Shown here piece after piece: positions 35,899 to 44,520 of a stretch of DNA of 64,000 nt. Source of the stretch: Gordonia heveisoli (GTDB lineage Bacteria; Actinomycetota; Actinomycetes; Mycobacteriales; Mycobacteriaceae); assembly GCF_030315745.1 (NCBI RefSeq), contig NZ_JASXSH010000014.1, positions 1-64,000 of the forward strand, given 5' to 3'. The notes under the pieces are model-generated. The model was not told the DNA's origin and searched no databases. It saw only the letters and a program-made list of their open reading frames with translations. The position numbers and the translations under genes are program-made. Within the stretch, counting starts at the first letter, position 1, and each line of letters opens with the position of its first letter.

Positions 35899-36198
35899 TC
35901 AGAGCGCGGCGACGGTATCGGAGATGTGCATGGTGGCGGATGTGCCCATCGATGACGCCGCAAGCATCGAGTGTCCGGCCGAGAGCAGGAACGACGAGGC
36001 CAGGTTGGCCGCTTGCGCCGGACCGTAGCCGAGCAGGAACTCGACTCCGATCGGGCCGACGGTCAGTGCCACCGCGGACAACATCGCCGCCGCGTCACCG
36101 CTAGCAGCGAGCGCGATCAGGTCTCCTGCGGACACATTCGCCGCCGAGAATGCCTCGATCACACCGGGCGTGATCGCCAAAACCCCAGTTGCTGACAT
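35899..36198 (-). CDS. Small EspC/EspF-like ESX-associated protein
   Basis: Start is placed at ATG 36198, eight bases after GGGGGGAG; the frame could extend six codons further. The 99-residue product is helical and unusually hydrophobic (GVIEAFSAANVSAGDLIALAASGD; AAMLSAVALTVGPIGVEFLLGYG). EspC and EspF are about this length and are partners of EspA and EspE. Position directly before the EspA/EspE-like gene supports the pairing; sequence similarity itself is weak. Confidence 0.6.
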   Translation of the reverse strand: MSATGVLAITPGVIEAFSAANVSAGDLIALAASGDAAAMLSAVALTVGPIGVEFLLGYGPAQAANLASSFLLSAGHSMLAASSMGTSATMHISDTVAAL

Positions 36199-36349
36199 GA
36201 TTTGTGCTCCCCCCACGAATCGAAAGAACTTCCACCCGATTTAATCTGGGTCAAGTGAACCAACTGGTGGCTGCGCACGCAACCAGGAACGCGCAGTGTT
36301 CCGTTTCTCGAATGACAGCCATCACCAGTCGTGCAACCTGTCCTCAGGT

Positions 36350-36754
36350 CTATTTATCACCCGAAGGCGGGTCGGCCACCGGCGGAGCCATCTCCGCCAC
36401 CGGCCGCTGTGGTGTGACGGTGGTGCCGTCCCACCGCTCCAGCGGCGCGTTCTGCTGCTGCCCCATCTGAGTGGTGAACTGCCTGACCAATTCGTTGCGG
36501 CGCGCCAGTGCGGCCCGCGCCGCGTGCTGGGCGGTCTCGACGATCAAGGTGGCTAGCGTCGTCGCGGAATGCTTGGTGATCCCCGGTGTCAGCCACAGGC
36601 CGGTCATCGCGCAGGTGCTGTCGACCTCGACGGTGACCGAGCGGTCCGGACTCGATGCCCTCACCTTGATCGAGTTGGTGTCGGACTGGAGCCCTTCGAG
36701 CAGGTCCCGTTGCTGCTCTATCCGAGCGAGGACCGAGTTCGCGAGTGTCTTCAC
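36350..36754 (-). CDS. YbaB/EbfC-family protein, ESX-associated
   Basis: The 134-residue protein has the helix-strand-helix order of YbaB: an N-terminal helix (LARIEQQRDLLEGLQSD), the strands IKVRASSPDRSVTVEVDST and GLWLTPG, and a helix rich in Ala. The C-terminal 35 residues are disordered. EspL in ESX-1 belongs to this family and stabilises EspE/EspF-type substrates, which suits the neighbouring genes. Its start overlaps the previous stop by four bases. A similar protein occurs at 12221-12682. Confidence 0.75.
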   Translation of the reverse strand: MKTLANSVLARIEQQRDLLEGLQSDTNSIKVRASSPDRSVTVEVDSTCAMTGLWLTPGITKHSATTLATLIVETAQHAARAALARRNELVRQFTTQMGQQQNAPLERWDGTTVTPQRPVAEMAPPVADPPSGDK

Positions 36755-37092
36755 ACCGACCTCATCCAGCTACCCCGGGTGTTCTCTTCATCCTGGGCCC
36801 GCTCATTGAGCTCCTCGCAGTCGCGCAGGTCGGCCTCGGTCGGCAGGTTCGTGTACCGCATGACCTCGGGGGTGGTGCCCTTCTCGACGAGGTCCTTACG
36901 AATGTCGACCTGAGCCCGCATCGCCGCCAATTTCGCCAGCCGCAGGATCTCGTCGGCCAGCCGCTGCGGATCACCCTTGAGCTTCTGCGGATCGATACGC
37001 AGGGCGACCGGCACACCGAACGGGGTGGTCGCGACCGCGACCGCACCCGACCTCGATTGCGCGGTGTACGTCGTGGGTTGTGGCAGAGCCAT
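36751..37092 (-). CDS. Small ESX-associated protein, possibly YbaB-like fold
   Basis: Start is taken at ATG 37092 (MALPQPTTYTAQSRSG), preceded by GGGGAGA. The 113-residue product shows strands (GAVAVATTPFGVPVALRID) followed by a helix (RLADEILRLAKLAAMRA) and a charged tail (AQDEENTRG). This outline is close to YbaB proteins but shorter at the front. It is the first gene of the minus-strand substrate cluster, with the EspI-like gene divergent from it. I do not name a family. Confidence 0.6.
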   Translation of the reverse strand: MALPQPTTYTAQSRSGAVAVATTPFGVPVALRIDPQKLKGDPQRLADEILRLAKLAAMRAQVDIRKDLVEKGTTPEVMRYTNLPTEADLRDCEELNERAQDEENTRGSWMRSV

Positions 37093-37218
37093 GATTCTCC
37101 CCATTCATTAGCATGACTGCGACAACAGCCGTCGGTTCGCATCACGATACAGTCGGCAGAGGTCGTACACGGTGTCCGTCGCCGCTGGAAGGCCGAAGTT
37201 GCTTTGATTGGGGGATCC

Positions 37219-40200
37219 ATGTCCGAACAGAATCACGGGGGCCCTGGCGCGCCCACGTGGCTGTCGGCGACCCCCGGCGATCCAGACCCGGACGGCGAGT
37301 CCACCGTCGACGATTCGGCCGGTTCACCCATCTTCGATGCGATGTGGATGCCGCTCGACAGCTCCGATCCAGTCGACACCTCCGACCCGACGATCGGAGA
37401 CCCACGGCCGTCGTCGGACACCGAGGACTCTGCTCCCGAGGCCGCGACCCTCGCGGACGAGGCTCCCGCGAACAAGAAGCCCGTCGCCCCCGAAGACGAC
37501 CCGTCCAGCCCCGACTTCAACCCCTTCGCCGCGATCCTCGGCAACTTCAGCACCGGCACCACCAGCACCACCACCACCGCCGCCGAGACCGACGACGCCG
37601 ACAACCCCCTCCTCGCCGCCTTCGGCGCCGCACCAGCCACCACAAAGCCACACCCCGACGACGCATCCCAGGACGAGACTCTCCAGGCCGCGACCCCCGC
37701 GGACGAGGCTCCCGCGAACAAGAAATCCGTGGCCCCCGAAGACGACCCGTCCAGCCCCGACTTCAACCCCTTCGCCGCGATCCTCGGCAACTTCAGCACC
37801 GGCACCACCAGCAGCACCACCACCGCCGCCGAGACCGACGACGCCGACAACCCGCTCCTCGCCACCTTCGGCGCCGCACCCACCGTCACGAGCACCGACG
37901 ACACCGACATCACCGACGACGACACGGACGTCGAGCAGGCCGTGCCCCCATCGACTGATGTGCCGGCCTTCGACGCCATGTGGACCCCGTTCGATGACGA
38001 ACCAGCCGGGTCCGGGCAGTGGGAGGATTCGGCGGTCGGCGCGACCCACGCTGCGGCAGAAGATGTTTCGGAGCCAGTCGTACCGCACGATCCGGTCGAC
38101 GCCGACGCCGACGACGACTTCGACGACATCGAGGCCCGGGCCGCCGCGCTGATGGCACGGTTGCGCGGCGGATCATCGCGCGCCGAGTCCGATCATCCGG
38201 AGTTCGTCATCCCGACGCTTTCCGACGAGCCCCTCGACACCGGCGAGGACGAGACCCTCGCGGCTGACGAGTTGGCCGACGTCGAGACGCCGTTCGCCAT
38301 CGAGGAGCACGTCGTCGCCGACGAGGCGCTGGAGCGCGACGACACCATCGGGCCCGACGAGGCAGTCATCGACGACGTACCGGCCGCTGTCGACGACACC
38401 GATATCGACGCCACCGACGATCCGTCGCCTATCGACGACGTCGCTACCGGGACCGGTGAGCTCGACGACTCCGCTCCCGAGGACGACCTCACACCGTCGG
38501 CCGCCGAGTCCGACGCCGACGAGCAGTCGAGTGTCGCCGACGAGCAGTCGAGTGTCGCCGACGCGCAGCCGGGGGTCGCCGCCGGCTCGGCAGTCCCACC
38601 GGAGCCGACCGCGGCGGTTGCACTGCCCGACGTCGACGAATCGTGGGTGTCCGGGCGCCCCGACGCCGCCCCCTCGAGTACCGCCACCCCCTCGAGCACA
38701 GTTGCGCCGGACGACGCCGGGCCGCCCCGACGCAAGCGGCGCAGGCCTGCTCGCCCGCCGTGGCAGAACCAGCCCTTCCGGCCCGTCGCCGCAGACCCCG
38801 ACGTGCCATCGGCGATCGATTCGCCCGGCTTCGGGTACATGCCGGCCGAGCCGTATTCGCCGGAATCCGCACCGATCGACGCGCAGTTCGACGCACCGGT
38901 CATCGACACCCTCAGCTACAGCTCGCCCCGGTTCGACCCGCCCGTCCTGGACACACCCAGATTCGAACCGCCGGTTGTCCAGGCACCGCGTTACGACCCA
39001 CCGGCACCGACGCCACCCGTCGTCCCCGCACCCCCGGCACCGACGTCGGACCCGGACCCGACTGCACCCGAAACACCTTCGCAGGCACCGGACTTCAGCC
39101 TGCCGCGGTCGTATCGGCGAGCGGCCGGCCGCGTCACGCCGCCGACACCGGTCGAGTTCCCTACGGACACCCCCGCTCCCGTCGTGACGCCGGCACCCAC
39201 ACCGACCCCAAGCCCGACCGCCCCGGCCCAGCCACCTGCCGTCGAGCCGACCGCGGTGACACCCCCGGCCACCGGAACGCTGACCGACACCACCCCGGCG
39301 ACCGAGGTCGTCGTCGTTGCGCCGTCGGCGACCACGGTCATCAGCGTGCCGCAGACCCCGGCCGCACCCACTCCCCCACCCGAGCAGGCCACCGCCTTGG
39401 TGAACCTGCCGCCGCGCGCCCCGGCGCCGGTACCGCAGCCGGCACCCGAGCCGGAGGCTCATCCCGTCGGCGGACAGCCGCTTGCGCCGGTGCACCACGC
39501 ACCGGCGCAACCACCGGCACCGACACCCGGCCCGCCGCAACCGCCCGCACCCTATGGACAGGCGCCGCAGCAGCAGGCCCCGCAGCCGTACCTGCCACCG
39601 CAGGCCCCACAGCCGTACCCGCCACAGCACTATCCGCCACCGCCGCATTCGCCGTATCCAGCTGCCCCGCAGCCGTATTCACCGGAGCACGGATTCCAGC
39701 CACCGGCGCCCCGCCCGCAAGCCCAGCAACCCCAACCCAACGTCGCACCGCCGGCCGGACCGGGGAATCAGTATCGACCGCCGGTGCATCACCCGGCCGC
39801 CCCCGGGCGGGCCCCGCAGCCGTCCGCCGCGCCCCGACCGCCGCAGCCGCAGTTCAACCGCCAGCAACCGGTTGCGCCGCAGCCTGCCTTCCCGGCCCAA
39901 CCTCCGGTGGCCCAACCACCGATGGCCCAACCACCGATGGCCCAACCACCGATGGCCCAGCCTCCGGCCGCGCGCCCCGATCCGCGGCAGGCCGGTCCCG
40001 CCGGCCCCCCGCCGTCCGGCGTCCGCGACCCGCGCCTCGCCGGTCCACCCGCGGGCGGACCGGGGTCCGGCATCGACGCCATGTGGCGACCGCCTGCCGT
40101 GCCGTCGCTCGACGACGCCCACCGACCCAACCCCAGAGGTCAAGCACCCCAGGGCGGTTGGCGCCGTGCGGTGCACGTGGCATCGTCGGGTCACCTCAAC

Positions 40201-41052
40201 CCCGGGGAATCCCGTGGTGTGCGACGTCAGCAGGAACTCCTCGCCCGGATCCGGCAGCCACTGGCCGGCGACTTCCGCGTCGCGGTCCTGTCGATGAAGG
40301 GCGGCGTCGGCAAGACGACGACCACGATCAGCCTGGGCTCGGCCTTCGCGTCGATTCGCAGCGACCGCGTGATCGCCGTCGATGCCAATCCCGACCGCGG
40401 CACGCTGGCCGACCGCGTCCCCCGGCGAACCCACGCCACGGTGCGCAACCTGCTGGACATGGGCGACGTCCGGCATTACGCCGACGTCTCCAGCCTCACC
40501 TCGATGTCCCCCGACCGGTTGGAGGTGCTGGCGTCGGAACAGGATCCGGCGGCCGCGACCGCCTTCGACGAGGACGACTACCGCCGCACCATCGGAACGC
40601 TGCAACGGTTCTACAACATCATCCTGACCGACTGCGGCACCGGCATCAATCACTCGGCGATGGGTGGCGTGCTCGACCTCGCGCATGCCATCGTCCTGGT
40701 CACGACGCCGGCCATGGACGCCGCCCGCAGCGCGTCGGCCACCCTCGATTGGCTGAACCTGCACGGACATTCACGGTTGGCGCGCGAGGCACACGTGGTG
40801 ATGAGTTCGTCGCGACCCTCCCCGTCGGGTCAGGTGAGTCCGGAGAAGATCATCGCCCACTTCGAGGCCCGCTGCCGGTCCATCCACCTCATCCCCTTCG
40901 ACCAGCATCTGGCCGAAGGCTCGGCGGTGGACCTCAGCCAACTGAACAACCCCACCCGGCAGGCATACTTTGAACTCGCCGGCGCGGTCTCGGAGAGCTT
41001 CGGCCTCCTGCGCCGCGACAATCCCACCACGTATCGACGGACGGAAGCATGA
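37219..41052 (+). CDS. EspI-like ParA/MinD-type ATPase with long acidic and proline-rich N-terminus
   Basis: Start is set at ATG 37219 (after GGGGGA). Of 1277 residues, about 1-500 are acidic, 500-1000 are Pro/Ala/Gln-rich and disordered, and the last 270 form a ParA/MinD-type ATPase with Walker A KGGVGKTTT (about 1026-1036) and a downstream DCGTGINHSA motif. This is the layout of EspI (Rv3876 in ESX-1), an accessory cytosolic protein reported to lower ESX-1 activity when ATP is short. Sequences near the start repeat with a period of 246 bases, and a five-residue MAQPP unit is repeated at about 39905-39960. It is followed by eccA with a four-base overlap. Confidence 0.8.
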   Translation: MSEQNHGGPGAPTWLSATPGDPDPDGESTVDDSAGSPIFDAMWMPLDSSDPVDTSDPTIGDPRPSSDTEDSAPEAATLADEAPANKKPVAPEDDPSSPDFNPFAAILGNFSTGTTSTTTTAAETDDADNPLLAAFGAAPATTKPHPDDASQDETLQAATPADEAPANKKSVAPEDDPSSPDFNPFAAILGNFSTGTTSSTTTAAETDDADNPLLATFGAAPTVTSTDDTDITDDDTDVEQAVPPSTDVPAFDAMWTPFDDEPAGSGQWEDSAVGATHAAAEDVSEPVVPHDPVDADADDDFDDIEARAAALMARLRGGSSRAESDHPEFVIPTLSDEPLDTGEDETLAADELADVETPFAIEEHVVADEALERDDTIGPDEAVIDDVPAAVDDTDIDATDDPSPIDDVATGTGELDDSAPEDDLTPSAAESDADEQSSVADEQSSVADAQPGVAAGSAVPPEPTAAVALPDVDESWVSGRPDAAPSSTATPSSTVAPDDAGPPRRKRRRPARPPWQNQPFRPVAADPDVPSAIDSPGFGYMPAEPYSPESAPIDAQFDAPVIDTLSYSSPRFDPPVLDTPRFEPPVVQAPRYDPPAPTPPVVPAPPAPTSDPDPTAPETPSQAPDFSLPRSYRRAAGRVTPPTPVEFPTDTPAPVVTPAPTPTPSPTAPAQPPAVEPTAVTPPATGTLTDTTPATEVVVVAPSATTVISVPQTPAAPTPPPEQATALVNLPPRAPAPVPQPAPEPEAHPVGGQPLAPVHHAPAQPPAPTPGPPQPPAPYGQAPQQQAPQPYLPPQAPQPYPPQHYPPPPHSPYPAAPQPYSPEHGFQPPAPRPQAQQPQPNVAPPAGPGNQYRPPVHHPAAPGRAPQPSAAPRPPQPQFNRQQPVAPQPAFPAQPPVAQPPMAQPPMAQPPMAQPPAARPDPRQAGPAGPPPSGVRDPRLAGPPAGGPGSGIDAMWRPPAVPSLDDAHRPNPRGQAPQGGWRRAVHVASSGHLNPGESRGVRRQQELLARIRQPLAGDFRVAVLSMKGGVGKTTTTISLGSAFASIRSDRVIAVDANPDRGTLADRVPRRTHATVRNLLDMGDVRHYADVSSLTSMSPDRLEVLASEQDPAAATAFDEDDYRRTIGTLQRFYNIILTDCGTGINHSAMGGVLDLAHAIVLVTTPAMDAARSASATLDWLNLHGHSRLAREAHVVMSSSRPSPSGQVSPEKIIAHFEARCRSIHLIPFDQHLAEGSAVDLSQLNNPTRQAYFELAGAVSESFGLLRRDNPTTYRRTEA
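37441..37880 (+). repeat. Two-copy 246-bp tandem repeat inside the EspI-like gene
   Basis: About 194 bases starting at 37441 recur almost unchanged 246 bases later (from 37687). The repeat is in frame and codes for DEAPANKK, DDPSSPDFNPFAAILGNF and a Thr-rich segment twice. It is a recent duplication within the acidic region. Confidence 0.85.
39905..39962 (+). repeat. 15-bp tandem repeat (MAQPP units)
   Basis: A 15-base unit coding for MAQPP is repeated three times in a row, with related VAQPP and a broken copy at each side. It lies in the Pro-rich segment of the EspI-like protein. Confidence 0.8.
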
Positions 41053-42932
41053 ACCAGAACACTCGTGACGCGCAACGGGTCTTCGACGCCGGCGTTCTCT
41101 CCCTTGGCATCCCGATCGACGGTCTGCAGACCGAGCGCGACCTCGCCTACGCGCAGAAGGCGTTCACCCGGGCGACCGAACGTGAACCGGACATGTGCGA
41201 CGCCTGGCTGGGGCGGGCCGCCTGCGGCGAGTTCACCCCCGAGGTCCGCTACAACCTCTACCGGACGTCGACGACGACCCTGTTCCGGGAACAGCGACGC
41301 CTCGGCCTCTCCCCCCGCGCGCTGGCCGGCCGATTCCAGACCGGGCTCTACATCGACTACCCGCTGGCCAGTTTCACCGAGATCTGGCTCGCCTATGCCG
41401 CAGGCATGATCGAGGAAGGCGAGTTCGGCGAGGCCGAGACCACCCTCGACACCCTGGCGCGCTACCGCCCGAACATGCCCGAACGCGACCGCTTCTCCGA
41501 CGAGATCTACGGCTACGTGCGCGGCATCCTGCACTTCACCACCCAGCGCTGGCCGGATGTGCTGACGGCACTGGACAAGTCGGCCGGTTTCACCGACGAC
41601 TACATCCGCTGCGGGGCGAACCTGATGGTCGGTTCGGCGTGTGCACAACTGGGCCTGTTCGGGGAAGGCATCCGCCGCCTCGAAGCCGCCGCCGAAGGCC
41701 CGATTCCGGCGGCCAAGACCGACGCCGACTTCTGCCGCGGTCTGACACTGCGCGAGATGGGCCGTGAAGAGGACGCCCGCGCGATCTTCGAGCGCCTGTA
41801 CTCCGAGCAGCCGGGCTTCGAGGCCAACGCGATGGCCCTCAACGATCCGAAGTACCGCTTGGTCATCACCGACAAGGAGACGATCGAGTCGCGCACCGAC
41901 AAGTGGGATCCGGAGTCGATACCCGACCCGAAGCTCGCACAGAGCGCCGACGAGGAAGAACGCAACGCCAAACTCCTGGAACATGCGCAGGAGCAGATGG
42001 CCCGGCAGGTCGGACTCGGCGAGGTCAAGACCCAGGTGGCCAAGCTGCAGTCGTCGGCCAAACTCGCCAAGGTCCGCGCCGAGAAGGGTCTCACCACCAC
42101 CTCGCGCAGCAACCATCTCGCCTTCACCGGCCCACCCGGAACCGGTAAGACGACGATTGCCCGGATCATCGCCGAGATCTACTGCGGCCTGGGCCTGTTG
42201 AAAACCCCGACCGTCGTCGAGGCCAAACGTGAGGATTTCGTCGGCCAGCACCTGGGCAGCACGGCGATCAAGACCTCGGCGCTGATCGACAGCGCGATGG
42301 ATGGTGTCCTGTTCATCGACGAGGCGTACACCCTGATGCAGACCGGACTGTCCGGCGGTGACGCATTCGGCCGTGAAGCCGTCGACACACTGCTCGCCCG
42401 GATGGAGAACGACCGCGATCGGCTCGTCGTCATCATCGCAGGCTACGACGGTGAGATCGACCGGTTCCTGGAGTCCAACGACGGTCTGGCCTCACGCTTC
42501 GCCAAGCGGATCCGCTTCCCCTCCTACACCCCGGCCGAACTGGGCGAGATCGCCGAGGTCATCGCCCGGGCCCGCGACTCGGTACTGACCCCCGACGCAT
42601 TGACCGCTCTGGTCGGCGCATGCGAGCCGCTGTTCGCAACGGAATCGATCGACCAGTCCGGACTGCCACGCCGCAACATCGATCGCGCGGGCAACGGTCG
42701 CTTCGTGCGCAACGTCATCGAGGCCGCCGAGGAGGAGCGCGAGTTCCGGTTGTCGGAGGATCTCGACATCGATTTCGAGAGCCTCGACCACGATGTGCTG
42801 ATGCGGATCGAACCGGACGACATGGCCAAGGCGATCACCACTGTGCTGGGCAACCTGGGATTCGACAGTCCCGCCGCACTGTCCGGTCAGGCAGAACCTG
42901 CCTCCGGGGCCACGCCGGCCAACTGGGCATGA
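41049..42932 (+). CDS. eccA: ESX AAA+ ATPase EccA (CbxX/CfqX family)
   Basis: The 627-residue protein has an N-terminal TPR-like helical domain (about 20-280) and a C-terminal AAA+ domain with Walker A TGPPGTGKTT (about 360-369), Walker B GVLFIDEAY (about 419-427) and an arginine-finger region (SRFAKRIRF). EccA is a cytosolic hexameric ATPase that releases PPE proteins from EspG and helps export. It is absent from ESX-4. The start overlaps the EspI-like stop (ATGA), so both are in one operon with eccD copy 2 and mycP. Confidence 0.93.
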   Translation: MNQNTRDAQRVFDAGVLSLGIPIDGLQTERDLAYAQKAFTRATEREPDMCDAWLGRAACGEFTPEVRYNLYRTSTTTLFREQRRLGLSPRALAGRFQTGLYIDYPLASFTEIWLAYAAGMIEEGEFGEAETTLDTLARYRPNMPERDRFSDEIYGYVRGILHFTTQRWPDVLTALDKSAGFTDDYIRCGANLMVGSACAQLGLFGEGIRRLEAAAEGPIPAAKTDADFCRGLTLREMGREEDARAIFERLYSEQPGFEANAMALNDPKYRLVITDKETIESRTDKWDPESIPDPKLAQSADEEERNAKLLEHAQEQMARQVGLGEVKTQVAKLQSSAKLAKVRAEKGLTTTSRSNHLAFTGPPGTGKTTIARIIAEIYCGLGLLKTPTVVEAKREDFVGQHLGSTAIKTSALIDSAMDGVLFIDEAYTLMQTGLSGGDAFGREAVDTLLARMENDRDRLVVIIAGYDGEIDRFLESNDGLASRFAKRIRFPSYTPAELGEIAEVIARARDSVLTPDALTALVGACEPLFATESIDQSGLPRRNIDRAGNGRFVRNVIEAAEEEREFRLSEDLDIDFESLDHDVLMRIEPDDMAKAITTVLGNLGFDSPAALSGQAEPASGATPANWA

Positions 42933-42996
42933 TGAACTCCGGCGTCGGCGCCTGCGGCACCGACCGACCGGGTGGGCACGACGAGATGGGGATGCT

Positions 42997-44520
42997 GTGA
43001 CGGGGATGGGGGAACTTCGGCAGACGGTGGTGGTAACCGCCGCGCCGCGGGCCTTTCGGGTATCGGTCTTCGGTGGCCGAACCCAGTTGGACATCGAGTT
43101 GCCATCCGACGTACCGGTCGCCGATATCGTCCCTGAGCTCGCCGAACTCATCAGCTCCCGCGACATCAAGTCGGAGGAAGCCACCGAGGCACTGCAAGAT
43201 CGGCGCGACCGGTGGGTGCTGACGCGACTGGACACCGACGAGGAGATCCCCGCCGACCGCACCCTCGCCGAGGCGGGCTCACACGACGGTGACCTGCTCA
43301 GCCTGACCACCGAACGCGCGTTGAACCCGCCCGAGCTGTTCGACGACGTCGTCGACGCAGTCGCGCGGCTCAACCGTGAGGGATTCGCGGTCTGGGGTGT
43401 CTCGGCGGCCCGCCGGATGGCGTTCTTCGGCCTGGCCCTGGCGGTCGGGGTCATCGACCTGTTCCTCCTGCGCCCCGGCGACCTCGATGAACGCACCATG
43501 CTCGGCTATCAGACGGTCGGCGTCATCATCGCGCTCATCGTCGCGGCCGCCACGGCGCAGCGTTTCTACGACGAGACCAGCGTCGCGACCGCCCTGGGCT
43601 GGGCGACGCTGCCCCTGGTCTTCGGTGCGACGACGGTCTTCTCCCATCACCTGCCCGATTCGGCGCAGCGATGGTCACCGGTCATCGCATGCGCCGCGGT
43701 CATGATCGCGGCATGCGCGGTCTGGGCGCTGTTGCGGGTCGGACGAATCGGATTTCTCAGCTCCGCAATCGCCTTCGCGTTCTTCACCGCCGCCGCCGCC
43801 GCGCACGTCGGATTCCACTGGACCGGACAGATCACCGGGCCCATCCTGGCCGCGGCGGGCACGATCCTCGCCGTCAACGTGAGCGCGCTGACCGCCTGGC
43901 TGCGGCGTCATACCGTCGGGACCAACCCGGACGCGCCGGTCGATCCCACACCGGAATCGACCGAACTCTTCGTCAACCCCTTCGACCACACGGCACCGCG
44001 CGAGCAACAGCGCCGCGCCGCCAGCCAGGCCAGCGCCCGGGTTCCGTCCGCACAGGATGTCGCGGCCGCCGTCGCGCGCATCCGAGACACCCGAACCGCC
44101 CTGTTCCTGGCCGCCGCGGCGATCGCGATCGTCGGCGCCACGGTCGCGGTCGGCGACGCGGCGGACACACCGTGGTCGGTGATCACCGCCAATGCGGTGG
44201 TGGCGATCGCGATGGCGCTGCACAGCACCCGGCGGCTACCGCTCGCACCGTCGGCGATCTTGTTGCTGGCCGGCATCGCCATCGTGGTGCTCACCTGCGT
44301 CTCCCTGCGGACCGGCCCCACCGCGATGTACGACGTCGCCGCCGGCGTTCTGCTCGTTCTGGTCGTCGTCGGCGTGATCGCCGGTGTCCTGGCCCCCCGT
44401 CCGGCGCCGACCACCTCGCTGCCCGCGGTCTTCGACTACCTCGAGTACGTTGCGGTGCTCGCCGTACTGCCCACCATGGCGTGGGCGGTCGGCCTCTACT
44501 CCCTGGCCGGTCGAGGATGA
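42997..44520 (+). CDS. eccD: ESX integral membrane protein EccD (copy 2)
   Basis: The 507-residue protein has a ubiquitin-like domain (about 10-110; FRVSVFGGRTQLDIELPSD, RWVLTRLDTDEEI) and about eleven membrane helices (about 140-507), as for copy 1. A GTG start is used. The two copies differ over almost their whole length apart from the general layout, so they are old paralogues, not a recent duplication. This copy is the one linked to eccA and mycP; copy 1 is linked to eccC. It overlaps mycP by four bases (ATGA). Confidence 0.92.
   Translation: MTGMGELRQTVVVTAAPRAFRVSVFGGRTQLDIELPSDVPVADIVPELAELISSRDIKSEEATEALQDRRDRWVLTRLDTDEEIPADRTLAEAGSHDGDLLSLTTERALNPPELFDDVVDAVARLNREGFAVWGVSAARRMAFFGLALAVGVIDLFLLRPGDLDERTMLGYQTVGVIIALIVAAATAQRFYDETSVATALGWATLPLVFGATTVFSHHLPDSAQRWSPVIACAAVMIAACAVWALLRVGRIGFLSSAIAFAFFTAAAAAHVGFHWTGQITGPILAAAGTILAVNVSALTAWLRRHTVGTNPDAPVDPTPESTELFVNPFDHTAPREQQRRAASQASARVPSAQDVAAAVARIRDTRTALFLAAAAIAIVGATVAVGDAADTPWSVITANAVVAIAMALHSTRRLPLAPSAILLLAGIAIVVLTCVSLRTGPTAMYDVAAGVLLVLVVVGVIAGVLAPRPAPTTSLPAVFDYLEYVAVLAVLPTMAWAVGLYSLAGRG

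Noticed and set aside
37324..38088. Gly/Val-rich minus-strand frame that looked like a PE-PGRS-type protein
   Set aside because: It is the complement of the Thr/Asp repeat in the EspI-like gene, without a PE domain or ribosome site.
39905..39962. Short regular repeats as a possible CRISPR array
   Set aside because: The units are 15 bases without spacers and code in frame for MAQPP.
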